From positions 1-64,000 of the forward strand of contig JAGXFN010000012.1 in assembly GCA_024637195.1 (NCBI GenBank): 64,000 nt of DNA, read 5' to 3'. The notes beneath the pieces are model-generated. The model worked only from the letters and a program-made list of their open reading frames with translations, did no database searches and was not told the DNA's origin. This DNA comes from Arcobacter sp. GTDB lineage: Bacteria > Campylobacterota > Campylobacteria > Campylobacterales > Sulfurimonadaceae. Positions 26,553 to 35,369 of this stretch are shown here, piece by piece (position 1 is the stretch's first letter; the number at the start of each line of letters is the position of its first letter). The position numbers and the translations under genes are program-made.

Positions 26553-27686
26553 ATGAGAAGAAGAGATTTTATGAAAACTGGTGCCGCGGTTGCGGCAGGA
26601 ACACTCTTTTCAGCCTGCAATGACAGCGGCAGACAGGCAATCGACTACTCAAAAGTAAAAGAGAAGAAAGAAGCCAAGCTAAGCTCTGTCAACATCAACA
26701 AAAACAAAAAAGTCAGGCTTAAACTGGCAACAAGCTGGCCTGCGCATTTTCCCATTATGGGTACGGGCGTCGAGGAGTTTGTAGAGCGCGTCCGTATCGC
26801 CAGCGGAGGAAGCATTGAGATCAAGCTCTATCCAAAAAACACGCTGATCCCCGCCTTGGCTGTTTTTGATGCGGCAAGCAGCGCAGAGATCGACATCTTC
26901 CATTCCGGTCCCTACTACTGGAAAGGCAAGAACTCGGCATTTGCACTCTTTAGCGGCATGCCTTTCGGAATGACTGCCGAAGAGATCAATGCTTGGATGC
27001 ACTACGGGGGCGGGTATGAGCTGTGGAGAAGACTCTACAAAAAACAAAACCTTTACCCCCTGCTTGGCGGCAATACGAACATCCAGATGGGTGGATGGTT
27101 CAGAAAAGAGATCAACTCACTTAGCGACCTGCAGGGGCTTAAGATGCGAGTTCCGGGGCTTGGCGGCGAGGTTTTTTCGACCTTAGGTGTAAACCCCATC
27201 TTGCTTCCGGCCGGAGAGATCTACTCTGCATTGGAGCGCGGCGTTATCGATGCGACCGAATGGGTCGGCCCTGCCCTGGATTTACAGATGGGATTTTACA
27301 AGGTCGCACCCTACTACTATTCAGGCTGGCATGAACCTGGCAGTATCTTGGAGCTTACCTTTAATCATCAAAGCTGGACAAAGCTCTCAAGCGAACACAA
27401 GATGATCATGGAGATGGCCTCTTCGGAGATGAACGCCAAGATGCTTTACAATTTTCAGGCTCAAAATGCCGTAACGATGGATAAGCTTGAAAAACTGGGC
27501 GTTGAATTCAGGACTTTTCCTGATGAAGTCATCCGTGCCGCCAAAGAGGGGATGCAAGAGGTAGTCACGGTACAAAGCGGACTTAACAGCGACTTCAAAG
27601 AGGTCTATCAAAGCGCCGCTGACTTTCTTGCTGCTTCAAAGTCCTACTGTGACGTCTCCTTGAAGCAGTTCCTAAACATACGCTAA
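26553..27686 (+). CDS. TRAP transporter solute-binding protein (DctP family)
   Basis: A 377-residue periplasmic binding protein. The N-terminus has a twin-arginine signal (MRRRDFMKT) and a lipobox-like FSACND, so it may be a Tat-exported lipoprotein. The mature part has LATSWPAHFPIMGTG, then GMPFGMTAEEINAW and GVIDATEWVGP, typical of DctP proteins that bind carboxylates in TRAP systems. No DctQ or DctM membrane gene is nearby, so it either serves a transporter encoded elsewhere or acts alone. Confidence 0.82.
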   Translation: MRRRDFMKTGAAVAAGTLFSACNDSGRQAIDYSKVKEKKEAKLSSVNINKNKKVRLKLATSWPAHFPIMGTGVEEFVERVRIASGGSIEIKLYPKNTLIPALAVFDAASSAEIDIFHSGPYYWKGKNSAFALFSGMPFGMTAEEINAWMHYGGGYELWRRLYKKQNLYPLLGGNTNIQMGGWFRKEINSLSDLQGLKMRVPGLGGEVFSTLGVNPILLPAGEIYSALERGVIDATEWVGPALDLQMGFYKVAPYYYSGWHEPGSILELTFNHQSWTKLSSEHKMIMEMASSEMNAKMLYNFQAQNAVTMDKLEKLGVEFRTFPDEVIRAAKEGMQEVVTVQSGLNSDFKEVYQSAADFLAASKSYCDVSLKQFLNIR

Positions 27687-27703
27687 GGCCTCAACTAATA
27701 CGA

Positions 27704-28534
27704 TCATACTTTTATGTGCCAAGGCTCAAAGCGCACTCCAAAAGGGTTGTTCTCAGGATACCGAATAGAGATATAGCCCAATTTTTGCAAAGACCTATAC
27801 TCCTTGGTGTGGGCAAAGACCGAGGTGAAGTTGTTGTATCCCAAGCCGACTTTTCCGACATCAAAATCGCCTATGCCGTGGAAGGAGTAGCCCGGAGGAG
27901 CCAGAGAGTGCGCGGCTATAGAGTAGTTCCCCTCAAGCTTTTGGGCTTTGTATAAAAACAGGTCCAGCTGCTTTACAACGGAGCGTACTCCCGAAGTAAG
28001 CACGACAGAAGGACCTATCTCTTTTTGCAGACGCGCATAGAGTTCACTTGGCTCGCCCTTGTAAAGATAGTGGCCGCTGTGGGCAACCTTTACCGTCTCT
28101 TTTTTCTTAATACTGTCGCTCAGTTCATGGGTGACTTTTTTTCCGTAAAACCCATACTTTGTAGCTTCCTCATAAAAGATCTTTTCGATGTAGTCAAGCT
28201 CCTCTTTACTAAAGACACCGATGCGCGGGTATGCTCTGGCAATTTTCAGCAATTCGTCAAATCCCAAAAGATTGAAGTTTCCGTAGCCGATAAGTTTTTG
28301 TACATGCTTGAGTTTTAAGGAGATAGCATAAAGCAGAAGTCTCTCATTTTTGTGTGCGATGACCGGATTTTTGTGCAGAGCATCTTCTGCAAAATCCCGG
28401 CACTGCCTGTGGTCCAAAACAAGCTGGTCCTGGATATAAGTGTCTAAATTAGGCTCACTCTTTGCATAAAGCATTTGAGAAGAACCAAGAAAAACAGTCG
28501 ATGAACTAAATTTAAAAAAATCTCTGCGATTCAC
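27704..28534 (-). CDS. D-alanyl-D-alanine carboxypeptidase, VanY/M15 family
   Basis: A 276-residue peptidoglycan peptidase. The N-terminus is a Tat-like signal (MNRRDFFKFSSS). The catalytic zinc motifs are SGVRS, HGIGDFDVG (His and Asp ligands) and FEPWHIKV (catalytic Glu and His), all near the C-terminus as in VanY proteins. The N-terminal 150 residues are a helical extension of unknown role. The gene converges on the TRAP protein gene and diverges from the DUF4015 gene. Confidence 0.82.
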   Translation of the reverse strand: MNRRDFFKFSSSTVFLGSSQMLYAKSEPNLDTYIQDQLVLDHRQCRDFAEDALHKNPVIAHKNERLLLYAISLKLKHVQKLIGYGNFNLLGFDELLKIARAYPRIGVFSKEELDYIEKIFYEEATKYGFYGKKVTHELSDSIKKKETVKVAHSGHYLYKGEPSELYARLQKEIGPSVVLTSGVRSVVKQLDLFLYKAQKLEGNYSIAAHSLAPPGYSFHGIGDFDVGKVGLGYNNFTSVFAHTKEYRSLQKLGYISIRYPENNPFGVRFEPWHIKV

Positions 28535-28584
28535 GGATTATCCTGCTACAATTTCATGAATTATATCTATTTTCGGCATAAATA

Positions 28585-28613
28585 TTGCCAACTGTTAATT
28601 AAACAATTATAAT
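28585..28613 (+). promoter_or_regulatory. Sigma-70-type promoter for the DUF4015 gene
   Basis: TTGCCA (28585-28590) and TATAAT (28608-28613) with a 17-base spacer. The ATG lies only 18 bases after the -10, so the leader is very short. Confidence 0.65.
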
Positions 28614-28631
28614 ATAAAAAATGAGCTTTAG

Positions 28632-29936
28632 ATGAGATTTTTATTACTTTTTTTTATTACTTTTAACCTTTTTGCTTCAACGCATTCCATCCGTATCTTT
28701 GACAAAGAGACGCTTCAACCGGTAGCGAACGCGATCATAAGCGATCAGCTCGGCACGTTTACGAGCGATACTGCAGGAAACGTCACCATAAAGACCTTGG
28801 AAAAAGAGCTTTTTATAAAGGCCTGCGGGTACAAGCAGCGCAGCATTGATCCGACGGCTGGAACAGTCTTTTTGGAGCCTTTTGTACCTAAGGCGCTTTA
28901 TCTCTCTTTTTGGGCGGCAAGTTCGGAAAAAAGGCTAAACCGTATCTTGGATCTGGCGGAGAACACTGAGATCAACACAGTGATCATAGATGTCAAAAAT
29001 GAGTACGGCGATCTTTTATATAAAAGCAGAGTTGAGCAGGCAGAAAAAATCGGCGCACACAAGAACCGAACGGTTTATAATATTGACAAATTTATCGCTC
29101 GGCTTAAGAAGAAAAATCTCTATATTATCGGTCGGGTCGTCGTTTTTAAAGATGAAAGATTGTCACAAAACAGACACGATCTAGCCCTCAAAGACACCAA
29201 CGGATCAATCTGGCGAAATCATGAAAAACTTGCCTGGGTCGATCCTTTTGAAACTGAAGTGCACGGATATGTCTCTGCTATAGCCGCCGATGCGGCATCT
29301 AGAGGCTTTGACGAGATCAATTTCGACTATGTTCGTTTTCCGCTTAAAAAAGAGCTTCTTTACAAGAAAAAACTCAACCAAACAAACCGTGTAAATGCGA
29401 TCACTCAATTTCTCAAGACCGCCAATGAAGCGCTTCGTCCCTATAATGTCTATACCTCGGTCGACACCTACGGTTATGTCTGCTGGAATGAGAACGACAC
29501 CAATATCGGCCACACGGTCAACAGCCTCTCGAAGCACTGCGATTATATTGCACCTATGCTTTACCCTTCGGGATTTGGGGCAGGAATCATGGGCTTCAAA
29601 GACCCCACGGACCACCCTTACGCAATCATCAACGCAAGCATCAACGAGGCCGTAAAAAAGTCAGATGTTTCTGCTGCACGTTTCAGACCCTGGCTGCAGT
29701 CATTTAAAGATTACGGCTTTGACAGAAAGTTTTTTCGTTCAAAAGAGGTCTCTGAACAGATAAAGGGGGCACAAGATGCTCTGTGCAGCGGCTGGATGCT
29801 CTGGAACCCATCAAGCCGGTTCAGTGCCAAAGGTCTACAAGACAGCACTGCGCCTTATCCGGTTCTGCCCGGCTACAAAGATGCCTCAAAAGAGGTCTAC
29901 TGCTTTAGAAATGAGAAAAACAAGCTTATTCAGTGA
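28632..29936 (+). CDS. Putative glycoside hydrolase, DUF4015 family
   Basis: A 434-residue exported protein (signal about 1-15). A small beta-rich N-terminal part (about 18-85) is followed by a TIM-barrel-like domain of the DUF4015 family. The domain has VIIDVKNEYGDLLYKS, then GFDEINFDYVRFP and DYIAPMLYPSGFG, with acidic residues at barrel strand ends as in glycosidases. The substrate is unknown. A cell-surface or wall polysaccharide is likely from its export. The last codons overlap the opposing protease gene by 11 bases. Confidence 0.75.
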   Translation: MRFLLLFFITFNLFASTHSIRIFDKETLQPVANAIISDQLGTFTSDTAGNVTIKTLEKELFIKACGYKQRSIDPTAGTVFLEPFVPKALYLSFWAASSEKRLNRILDLAENTEINTVIIDVKNEYGDLLYKSRVEQAEKIGAHKNRTVYNIDKFIARLKKKNLYIIGRVVVFKDERLSQNRHDLALKDTNGSIWRNHEKLAWVDPFETEVHGYVSAIAADAASRGFDEINFDYVRFPLKKELLYKKKLNQTNRVNAITQFLKTANEALRPYNVYTSVDTYGYVCWNENDTNIGHTVNSLSKHCDYIAPMLYPSGFGAGIMGFKDPTDHPYAIINASINEAVKKSDVSAARFRPWLQSFKDYGFDRKFFRSKEVSEQIKGAQDALCSGWMLWNPSSRFSAKGLQDSTAPYPVLPGYKDASKEVYCFRNEKNKLIQ

Positions 29937-30612
29937 TCATTCTTGCATTTAGCGCAGTGATCTCTTTTTGTATGCGTTTGTATGCTGGAATGTAGATTTG
30001 TACAAGCGAATAAAAGACTTTGGAGTGGTTCATATGCTGCAGATGCGCCAGTTCATGCACGACAATATAGTCGATCATCTCCTCTGAGAGCTTCATCATA
30101 TAGGGATTTAGCGTGATCACCCCATTGGAGTTGCAGCTTCCCCATCTTCTTTTTGCACAGTGAAAACGCAGGCACTTGAACTCCAGGCCCATTTTATCCT
30201 TCCAAAACTCCACACGTGAAGGAAGAAACTCCTGCGCCATCTTTTTGTAAAAGTTGTCGCTTTGAGCCTTGGCTTTCGAGAGGTTCAGATAGACCGTATC
30301 GCCTCTGATCTTTAGCGGGAGGGCATGGTGGCGGATTGTGTAGGTGCAGCAGAGGTAGTAGAAGCTGGCCCCTTCTAAAAAGGGTTCTTTCAGACCGTGG
30401 TGTTGCTGTACGATCCACTCTTTTTGGCTTAAGATGAAATCTTCAAGCTTTTTATTTGAGACTTTTGATGAGCTTAGCTCTATCTGATGCTTTTTTTTCA
30501 GACGCAAGATCATACGTTTCATATTTTTACGCACCGTGTGTTTTATCGAAAAGGCAATACCCTCCAGTTCGATATGCTCCAGCGTTTTGGAAGAAAAAAG
30601 GCTTTTAAGCAT
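29926..30612 (-). CDS. YgjP-like metal-dependent protease (M48/DUF45)
   Basis: A 228-residue protein with the zinc site HELAHLQHMNHS near the C-terminus and a preceding RRWGSCNSNGVITLN, both hallmarks of the YgjP/DUF45 family. The proteins are soluble and their substrates are unknown. The ATG at 30612 overlaps the queC stop by eight bases (ATGCTTAA), which points to coupling. The frame is open further upstream within queC. Confidence 0.8.
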   Translation of the reverse strand: MLKSLFSSKTLEHIELEGIAFSIKHTVRKNMKRMILRLKKKHQIELSSSKVSNKKLEDFILSQKEWIVQQHHGLKEPFLEGASFYYLCCTYTIRHHALPLKIRGDTVYLNLSKAKAQSDNFYKKMAQEFLPSRVEFWKDKMGLEFKCLRFHCAKRRWGSCNSNGVITLNPYMMKLSEEMIDYIVVHELAHLQHMNHSKVFYSLVQIYIPAYKRIQKEITALNARMITE

Positions 30613-31282
30613 AGACAATAGGATCGGCAACACCGGCCTGCTTAAATCCATTCAGCCGAAGCCTGCAGCTGTCGCAGAGCCCACAGGCTTTCTCTTCATT
30701 TTTGTAACAGCTCCAGGTCAGTTCAAGAGGAACACCTCTTTTGAGCGCCTCTGTAACGATCTGGGACTTTTTAAGGTGCACCAGCGGCATCCTGATCTCA
30801 AGAGAGGTCTCTTTTTTCGTTCCGAGGTTGATGCTGTTTTGCATGGAGAGAATGAACTCCTCTGTGCAGTCAGGATAGCCGCTGCTGTCTTCCTGCACAA
30901 CACCGATACTGAGCACGCTTGCGCCTTCTTTTTCAGCGATTGCGGTGGCTATGCTTATAAAGATGCCGTTACGAAAAGGGACATAGGTTATCGGAACACC
31001 CTCTTCTACTCCCGAAACTGGCACGTCAAGCGTGCTGTCCGTCAATGCCGAAGCACCTATCTGGCTAAAAAAATCAAGATCAACGATGTAAGGGTTTTGG
31101 ATATCAAGCTTAAGACAGAGGGCTTTAAATGCCTCAAGCTCTTTTTTCTGGGTACGCTGCTGGTAGTTGAAATGCAGGCCAATGATCTCATACCCCTCGT
31201 CTCTCATCATATATGCCGCCAAGCTTGAATCCATCCCGCCGCTCATGATACATACGGCTTTTTTTGTGCTTTTGCTGGACAT
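30605..31282 (-). CDS. queC: 7-cyano-7-deazaguanine synthase
   Basis: A 225-residue ATP-using enzyme that makes preQ0 for queuosine in tRNA. The PP-loop motif MSGGMDSSLAA lies near residues 13-23. The C-terminal zinc site has four cysteines in CYKNEEKACGLCDSC. It is slightly longer at the N-terminus than typical. The stop overlaps the start of the protease gene downstream. Confidence 0.92.
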   Translation of the reverse strand: MSSKSTKKAVCIMSGGMDSSLAAYMMRDEGYEIIGLHFNYQQRTQKKELEAFKALCLKLDIQNPYIVDLDFFSQIGASALTDSTLDVPVSGVEEGVPITYVPFRNGIFISIATAIAEKEGASVLSIGVVQEDSSGYPDCTEEFILSMQNSINLGTKKETSLEIRMPLVHLKKSQIVTEALKRGVPLELTWSCYKNEEKACGLCDSCRLRLNGFKQAGVADPIVYA

Positions 31283-31335
31283 ACTTTCTCCTTGTTTATT
31301 AACGCGATTTTAGCTTATCTATCTTTTTATCGGGG

Positions 31336-32997
31336 TTAAACCTTATTTTTTAATGCGGCAAGTATAGCGTCGGCCACCCGAAAAGAGTTCGCGTAGATCG
31401 TCCAGGTAAAAGGAACGCTTCCGCCAGTGGGCATAAAGCTTCCGTCGCTGACATAGAGATTGCTCAGTTCATGCGCCCTGCACTCTTTGTTAAGCACCGA
31501 AGAGGCCGGGTCATCACCAAATCGACACCCTCCGGCTTGCAGGTTTGAAGGAGGCGATGGCGAGATGGAAGATCTGATCTCTTTTGCACCCATTTTCTGC
31601 AGAAGTTCTTCTGCCTTGGCCGCTAAGATCTCGCCGACATGGAGGTCATTTTGATGCGCGCCGATACGTACCTTTGCAACACGCATTCCGTACTTGTCCC
31701 TTATCTTCTCATCCAGACTCACATAGCAGTCGTCGTTTGGCGTCCAGTCGCAGAAGACTTCAAAGGCAAATATCCGCCTTGCCTTGAAGTGGTGCAAAAG
31801 CTTCTCTTTGAGTCTGTCTCCCCAGACCAACTCTCCCTCATACATCGCACGTTTTGCACGTGAAACAGCATTAGGATGTTCGAAGAGGAAGTCTATCGTA
31901 CCACCTTTTTCTTTGCTCTTGGGGAGTTCATACCACTCCTGTAAAGAGCGGTTAACAAATGAGCCGATGCTTTTGAGGGCCAAGGCATCCTCATCTTTGA
32001 AATCCTCATAATAAAAAGCTCCCGTTCCTGCCCCGCCGGCGGAGAAGATCAGATTTTTACCGACCTGTCCTGAGTTGTTTGCAAGGCCATCGGGGAAAGC
32101 CTCGCTGGCAGAGTTCAGTAGCAGACGGGAGGTCTCTATCGCCTGGGCCGCGACCACAAATATTGCCGCTTTTACCAGCTGGACCTTGGCGTCTTTGTCA
32201 ACATATTCCGCCACTGTTACGCTGCCATCTTCACTCAGCAGACGGCGTACAAAGGCGTTGGCCTCTATCGTACAGTTTCCGGTTTTGAGAGCCTTGTGCA
32301 AAAGCGCTTCGCGGGCGCTTCCCTTGGCCCCGCTGGCACATCCGTAGCTTCCGCAATACCCGGCATACTCACAGCCGCTCCGCTCATCTACGCTATAAGG
32401 CAGGATGGCTCTGGGTGTTCGCAGGGCGTGCAGGCCATGCTTTTGGCAGCTTATATCAAACCAGGAGGAGATGATGTGCTCCTGCGTAGGAGGATAGGGA
32501 AAGTCCTGCGTCGATCGCGGCTCCAAAAAGGAGTGCGGCTCAACTTTGCCGGAGATGCCGACAATCGATTCGACTTTTGCATAATAAGGCTCAAGCTCTT
32601 CGTAACAGATCGGCCAGTCTACAATATTTGCCCCCTTTATCTTCGGATATTCACTTTTAAGACGAAAGTCCTTGGGCTTCATACGATGAAAATAACCGCT
32701 CATAAAGTTCGATGAACCTCCTACGATGTTTCCGTTCCAAAAATCCCATCCGGACTCAGAGGTCGGCGTGGCGCGCCACGTTTTCTCTTCACACTCTTCG
32801 ATGACATGTTGCTCCTCATCAAGACGCGGAGTAAAGCTCGAACGGCGGCAGACGCCTATCTCATCTTTGAAAAAGTCCTCTTTTTCATACCATCCCCCTT
32901 TTTCAAGGATCAAGACCTTGTATCCGGCTTTTGACAGTTCATAAGCTACCGGTCCGGCACCTGCTCCGCTGCCGACGATGCACAGATCATAGTGCAT
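31336..32997 (-). CDS. GMC-family FAD oxidoreductase
   Basis: A 553-residue flavoprotein of the glucose-methanol-choline group. The FAD motif VGSGAGAGPVAYELSKAG is near residues 7-24. The region GGSSNFMSGYFHRM and the C-terminal LYVSDGSFMPTGGSVPFTWTIYANS match the large subunit of membrane-bound gluconate or sorbitol dehydrogenases. The start at 32997 has AAGGAG seven bases upstream. It overlaps the small-subunit gene by 11 bases. The cytochrome c subunit usually found with them is not next to it, so the electron acceptor is unknown. Confidence 0.8.
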   Translation of the reverse strand: MHYDLCIVGSGAGAGPVAYELSKAGYKVLILEKGGWYEKEDFFKDEIGVCRRSSFTPRLDEEQHVIEECEEKTWRATPTSESGWDFWNGNIVGGSSNFMSGYFHRMKPKDFRLKSEYPKIKGANIVDWPICYEELEPYYAKVESIVGISGKVEPHSFLEPRSTQDFPYPPTQEHIISSWFDISCQKHGLHALRTPRAILPYSVDERSGCEYAGYCGSYGCASGAKGSAREALLHKALKTGNCTIEANAFVRRLLSEDGSVTVAEYVDKDAKVQLVKAAIFVVAAQAIETSRLLLNSASEAFPDGLANNSGQVGKNLIFSAGGAGTGAFYYEDFKDEDALALKSIGSFVNRSLQEWYELPKSKEKGGTIDFLFEHPNAVSRAKRAMYEGELVWGDRLKEKLLHHFKARRIFAFEVFCDWTPNDDCYVSLDEKIRDKYGMRVAKVRIGAHQNDLHVGEILAAKAEELLQKMGAKEIRSSISPSPPSNLQAGGCRFGDDPASSVLNKECRAHELSNLYVSDGSFMPTGGSVPFTWTIYANSFRVADAILAALKNKV

Positions 32998-33523
32998 AGC
33001 TGATCTCCTTCTTTGTCGTGGGCTGAGGGAAACCGGGGTTGTGTTCAAGCCACTTCCATCCTATTTCGTTGGCATTTGAACCGTAAACAGGAGCACTCAG
33101 AAGAGCCTCGAGTATATAGTTCAGGACTCTGTAAATAAACCTCTCTCCCCATCTCTTTTTGGAAATCTTGCGCAAAACCTGCTCTCTTTCATCAAGGTCA
33201 AGGGTTAAAAAGCTTTTACTGTAGATTTCAAATGCACTCTCCTCAAGCCAGCCAGCGCCTTTTAACAAATAACGTCTTTCTTCTTGCATGATTCTCTCGT
33301 CCTGAAGGACATAACCCAGATAAGAAGATATATGAAGATCGACCGCGCCGGGACCGAGTTTTGAGTGCGGGAAAAGCTGGTAGGCCGTGTGAAGGAGCAC
33401 CTGAACATCCTTTGCGTATAGACGGGGGTTTGTATCTTCGTCGTTTAGCCACAACACCAGAGCGATACCGGTAGCGACAGTACCGCCAAGCATAGCACGG
33501 CGCGACAGAGCTATTTTTTTCAA
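32987..33523 (-). CDS. Gluconate 2-dehydrogenase subunit 3-like protein
   Basis: A 178-residue exported protein with a Tat-type signal (SRRAMLGGTVATGIALVLW). The mature helical part fits the small subunit 3 of membrane gluconate dehydrogenases, which is exported with and stabilises the flavin subunit. The GMC gene follows with an 11-base overlap, so the pair forms one enzyme. A Tat signal on the small subunit would carry the folded flavoprotein across the membrane. Confidence 0.78.
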   Translation of the reverse strand: MKKIALSRRAMLGGTVATGIALVLWLNDEDTNPRLYAKDVQVLLHTAYQLFPHSKLGPGAVDLHISSYLGYVLQDERIMQEERRYLLKGAGWLEESAFEIYSKSFLTLDLDEREQVLRKISKKRWGERFIYRVLNYILEALLSAPVYGSNANEIGWKWLEHNPGFPQPTTKKEISYAL

Positions 33524-33632
33524 ACAATATCCTTAGGCTTCATTGTCAGCCATTTTATCATACTAAAGATATGGCTTCATACATGCCTTGAGGACTTAAT
33601 GTAAATTCAATATACCCATATAAGAAAATCTG

Positions 33633-33641
33633 TGGTAAAAT
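33633..33641 (+). promoter_or_regulatory. Extended -10 promoter for the YjfB-like gene
   Basis: TGGTAAAAT fits the TGN-TANAAT pattern, 28 bases before the ATG at 33669. No -35 box is evident. Confidence 0.45.
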
Positions 33642-33668
33642 AAAGAATAGTAGATAAAGGAGATAATC

Positions 33669-33872
33669 ATGGAAATCAGCAGTGGACCTTCAGTACAAAC
33701 ACAAGTACAGGTTATGAAAAAAGCCGAAGATGTTCAAGAACAGACGATGTCCAGACTACTTAATGACAGTGCCAAGCAACTTAATGAAGCGCGCAATGTC
33801 GTTAAGACGCAAGAGAGCGTGTCTGGTGCCGCCTTAACGGGAGTAGGAACGGGCTTGGACATCACCGCCTAG
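33669..33872 (+). CDS. Small putative motility protein (YjfB-like)
   Basis: A 67-residue soluble protein, largely helical in its middle (KAEDVQEQTMSRLL) and Gly/Ala-rich at its end. It resembles the short YjfB-type putative motility proteins, whose function is not established. AAAGGAG sits seven bases before the ATG. A perfect hairpin follows the gene, so it is probably a single-gene transcript. Confidence 0.6.
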   Translation: MEISSGPSVQTQVQVMKKAEDVQEQTMSRLLNDSAKQLNEARNVVKTQESVSGAALTGVGTGLDITA

Positions 33873-33896
33873 CAAAACACTCTTCTCCCCCTTTTC

Positions 33897-33922
33897 GCAT
33901 AAATAGTATTTGCTATTTATGC
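33897..33922 (+). terminator. Hairpin terminator after the YjfB-like gene
   Basis: GCATAAATAG and CTATTTATGC form a perfect 10-bp stem with a six-base loop, followed by CTTTATA. It lies between the small gene and ybeY. Confidence 0.55.
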
Positions 33923-33965
33923 CTTTATAACATTGTTTTTACCTTCCTTGGATAAAATGCCACTT

Positions 33966-34388
33966 ATGATTGATATTGACAACCAAAGCGACCTAAACAT
34001 CCCTATTGAAAAAATTGAAAAAATAGCCCAGAGTTTGACGAACAAAGACATTGATCTTTTTGTCACAGACAACACACAGATACGCCAGATCAATGCCGAG
34101 TTCAGAGGCATAGACAAGGCTACAGATGTGCTCAGTTTTCCTTTTGAAGAGAGCCCTATGACACCGCTTGGGACCTTGGCCATCTCGGCTGATTATGTCA
34201 AAGAACTCTCCGTGGAGCTCAATCACTCACAAGAGGATGAGTTCTGCCTTCTCTTCATCCATGGTCTTTTACACCTTTTGGGCTATGACCATGAAACAGA
34301 CAAGGGCGAAATGCGTGAAAAAGAAAAAGCTTTGATTGAAGCTTTCGGTTTACCAAACAGTCTAATTATTCGTACAGAGGAAATATAA
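33966..34388 (+). CDS. ybeY: Endoribonuclease YbeY
   Basis: A 140-residue zinc endonuclease that matures 16S rRNA and takes part in ribosome quality control. The metal motif HGLLHLLGYDHETDKGEM carries the three His ligands near the C-terminus. DKATDVLSFPFEE is the other conserved block. The start at 33966 (MIDIDNQ) fits the family N-terminus. An ATG three codons earlier with a nearby GGA is the alternative. The stop overlaps the antiporter ATG by one base (TAATG). Confidence 0.88.
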   Translation: MIDIDNQSDLNIPIEKIEKIAQSLTNKDIDLFVTDNTQIRQINAEFRGIDKATDVLSFPFEESPMTPLGTLAISADYVKELSVELNHSQEDEFCLLFIHGLLHLLGYDHETDKGEMREKEKALIEAFGLPNSLIIRTEEI

Positions 34389-35323
34389 TGGATTTTATAA
34401 TATTTTTAGCAGCAATGGCAGCTTTGATATATGGAGCCGATTTTATTATTAAAGAATCTGAGCGCATAGCCCTTCATTTTGACATCTCACATTTTGTTAT
34501 AGGAGCCACACTTGTTGCTGTGGGCACCTCCCTTCCCGAAATGGCCGCATCTATGTTTGCAAGCTATCACGGAAAAAGCGATCTTGCTATTGCCAACATC
34601 GTAGGAAGTGTCAGTTTTAATATCCTCCTTGTTCTCGGCCTAGTCTTTTTGATAGCAAAGAAAATGCGTCCAAAACGTGACCTTTTTGCAAAAGACAGTG
34701 CTTGGATAGCAACTCCCATCATTATATTTGTGCTGATGAGCATTGACGGAACCATCTCACGAACGGAAGGATTTTTCTTTCTCTTCTTGATGGCGGGTTA
34801 TCTTTTCTTCTTGTTTACCGATGCAGAAGAAGATTTTGTACAGGAGATAGACCTTTCTCTGGCCAAAGAGAACTTCAACTGGGGCAAAAGTATTCCTTTG
34901 TTGCTGATCGGTTTTGTTTTGACCATCGGCGGGGCTAATTTTGTGATAGAAAGCGGCAGCAATATCGCTCGTATGTATGGGATTAGCGAGTGGGTGATCG
35001 GCCTCTTTTTGGTTTCCGTAGGAACTTCTCTACCGGAACTCGTGGTCTCTTTGGTGGCCATCAAAAAAGGGAATGCAGAGATGAGTATCGGCAATATAAT
35101 AGGTTCTAACGTGGCGAACCTCTCTGTCGCCTTAGGTGGCGCAGCACTGCTCTCACCGCTGGCAGTCAACCTGAAAGATAACTATTTTGATATCGCTATT
35201 ATGATTGCTGCCTCTGTCGCACTTGTTCTTATTTTGGCCAACAGACTCTACAATAAAGCCGGCGCAACTATTTTACTGCTTATTCTTGCACTATTTTTAA
35301 ACAACACATTTCAAACCCTCTAA
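34388..35323 (+). CDS. Calcium/sodium antiporter, CaCA family
   Basis: A 311-residue membrane protein with about ten helices in two similar halves. Each half has the alpha-repeat signature: GATLVAVGTSLPEMAAS (about 38-54) and GLFLVSVGTSLPELVVS (about 206-222), each with GN(I)xGS (NIVGSVSFN and NIIGSNVAN). These Glu and Asn residues bind Ca2+ in this family. It is coupled to ybeY. Confidence 0.9.
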   Translation: MDFIIFLAAMAALIYGADFIIKESERIALHFDISHFVIGATLVAVGTSLPEMAASMFASYHGKSDLAIANIVGSVSFNILLVLGLVFLIAKKMRPKRDLFAKDSAWIATPIIIFVLMSIDGTISRTEGFFFLFLMAGYLFFLFTDAEEDFVQEIDLSLAKENFNWGKSIPLLLIGFVLTIGGANFVIESGSNIARMYGISEWVIGLFLVSVGTSLPELVVSLVAIKKGNAEMSIGNIIGSNVANLSVALGGAALLSPLAVNLKDNYFDIAIMIAASVALVLILANRLYNKAGATILLLILALFLNNTFQTL

Positions 35324-35369
35324 GTCCTGCTCTAGGCGCATACCTCAAAGCGCAGCAGCAGACGGCTGT

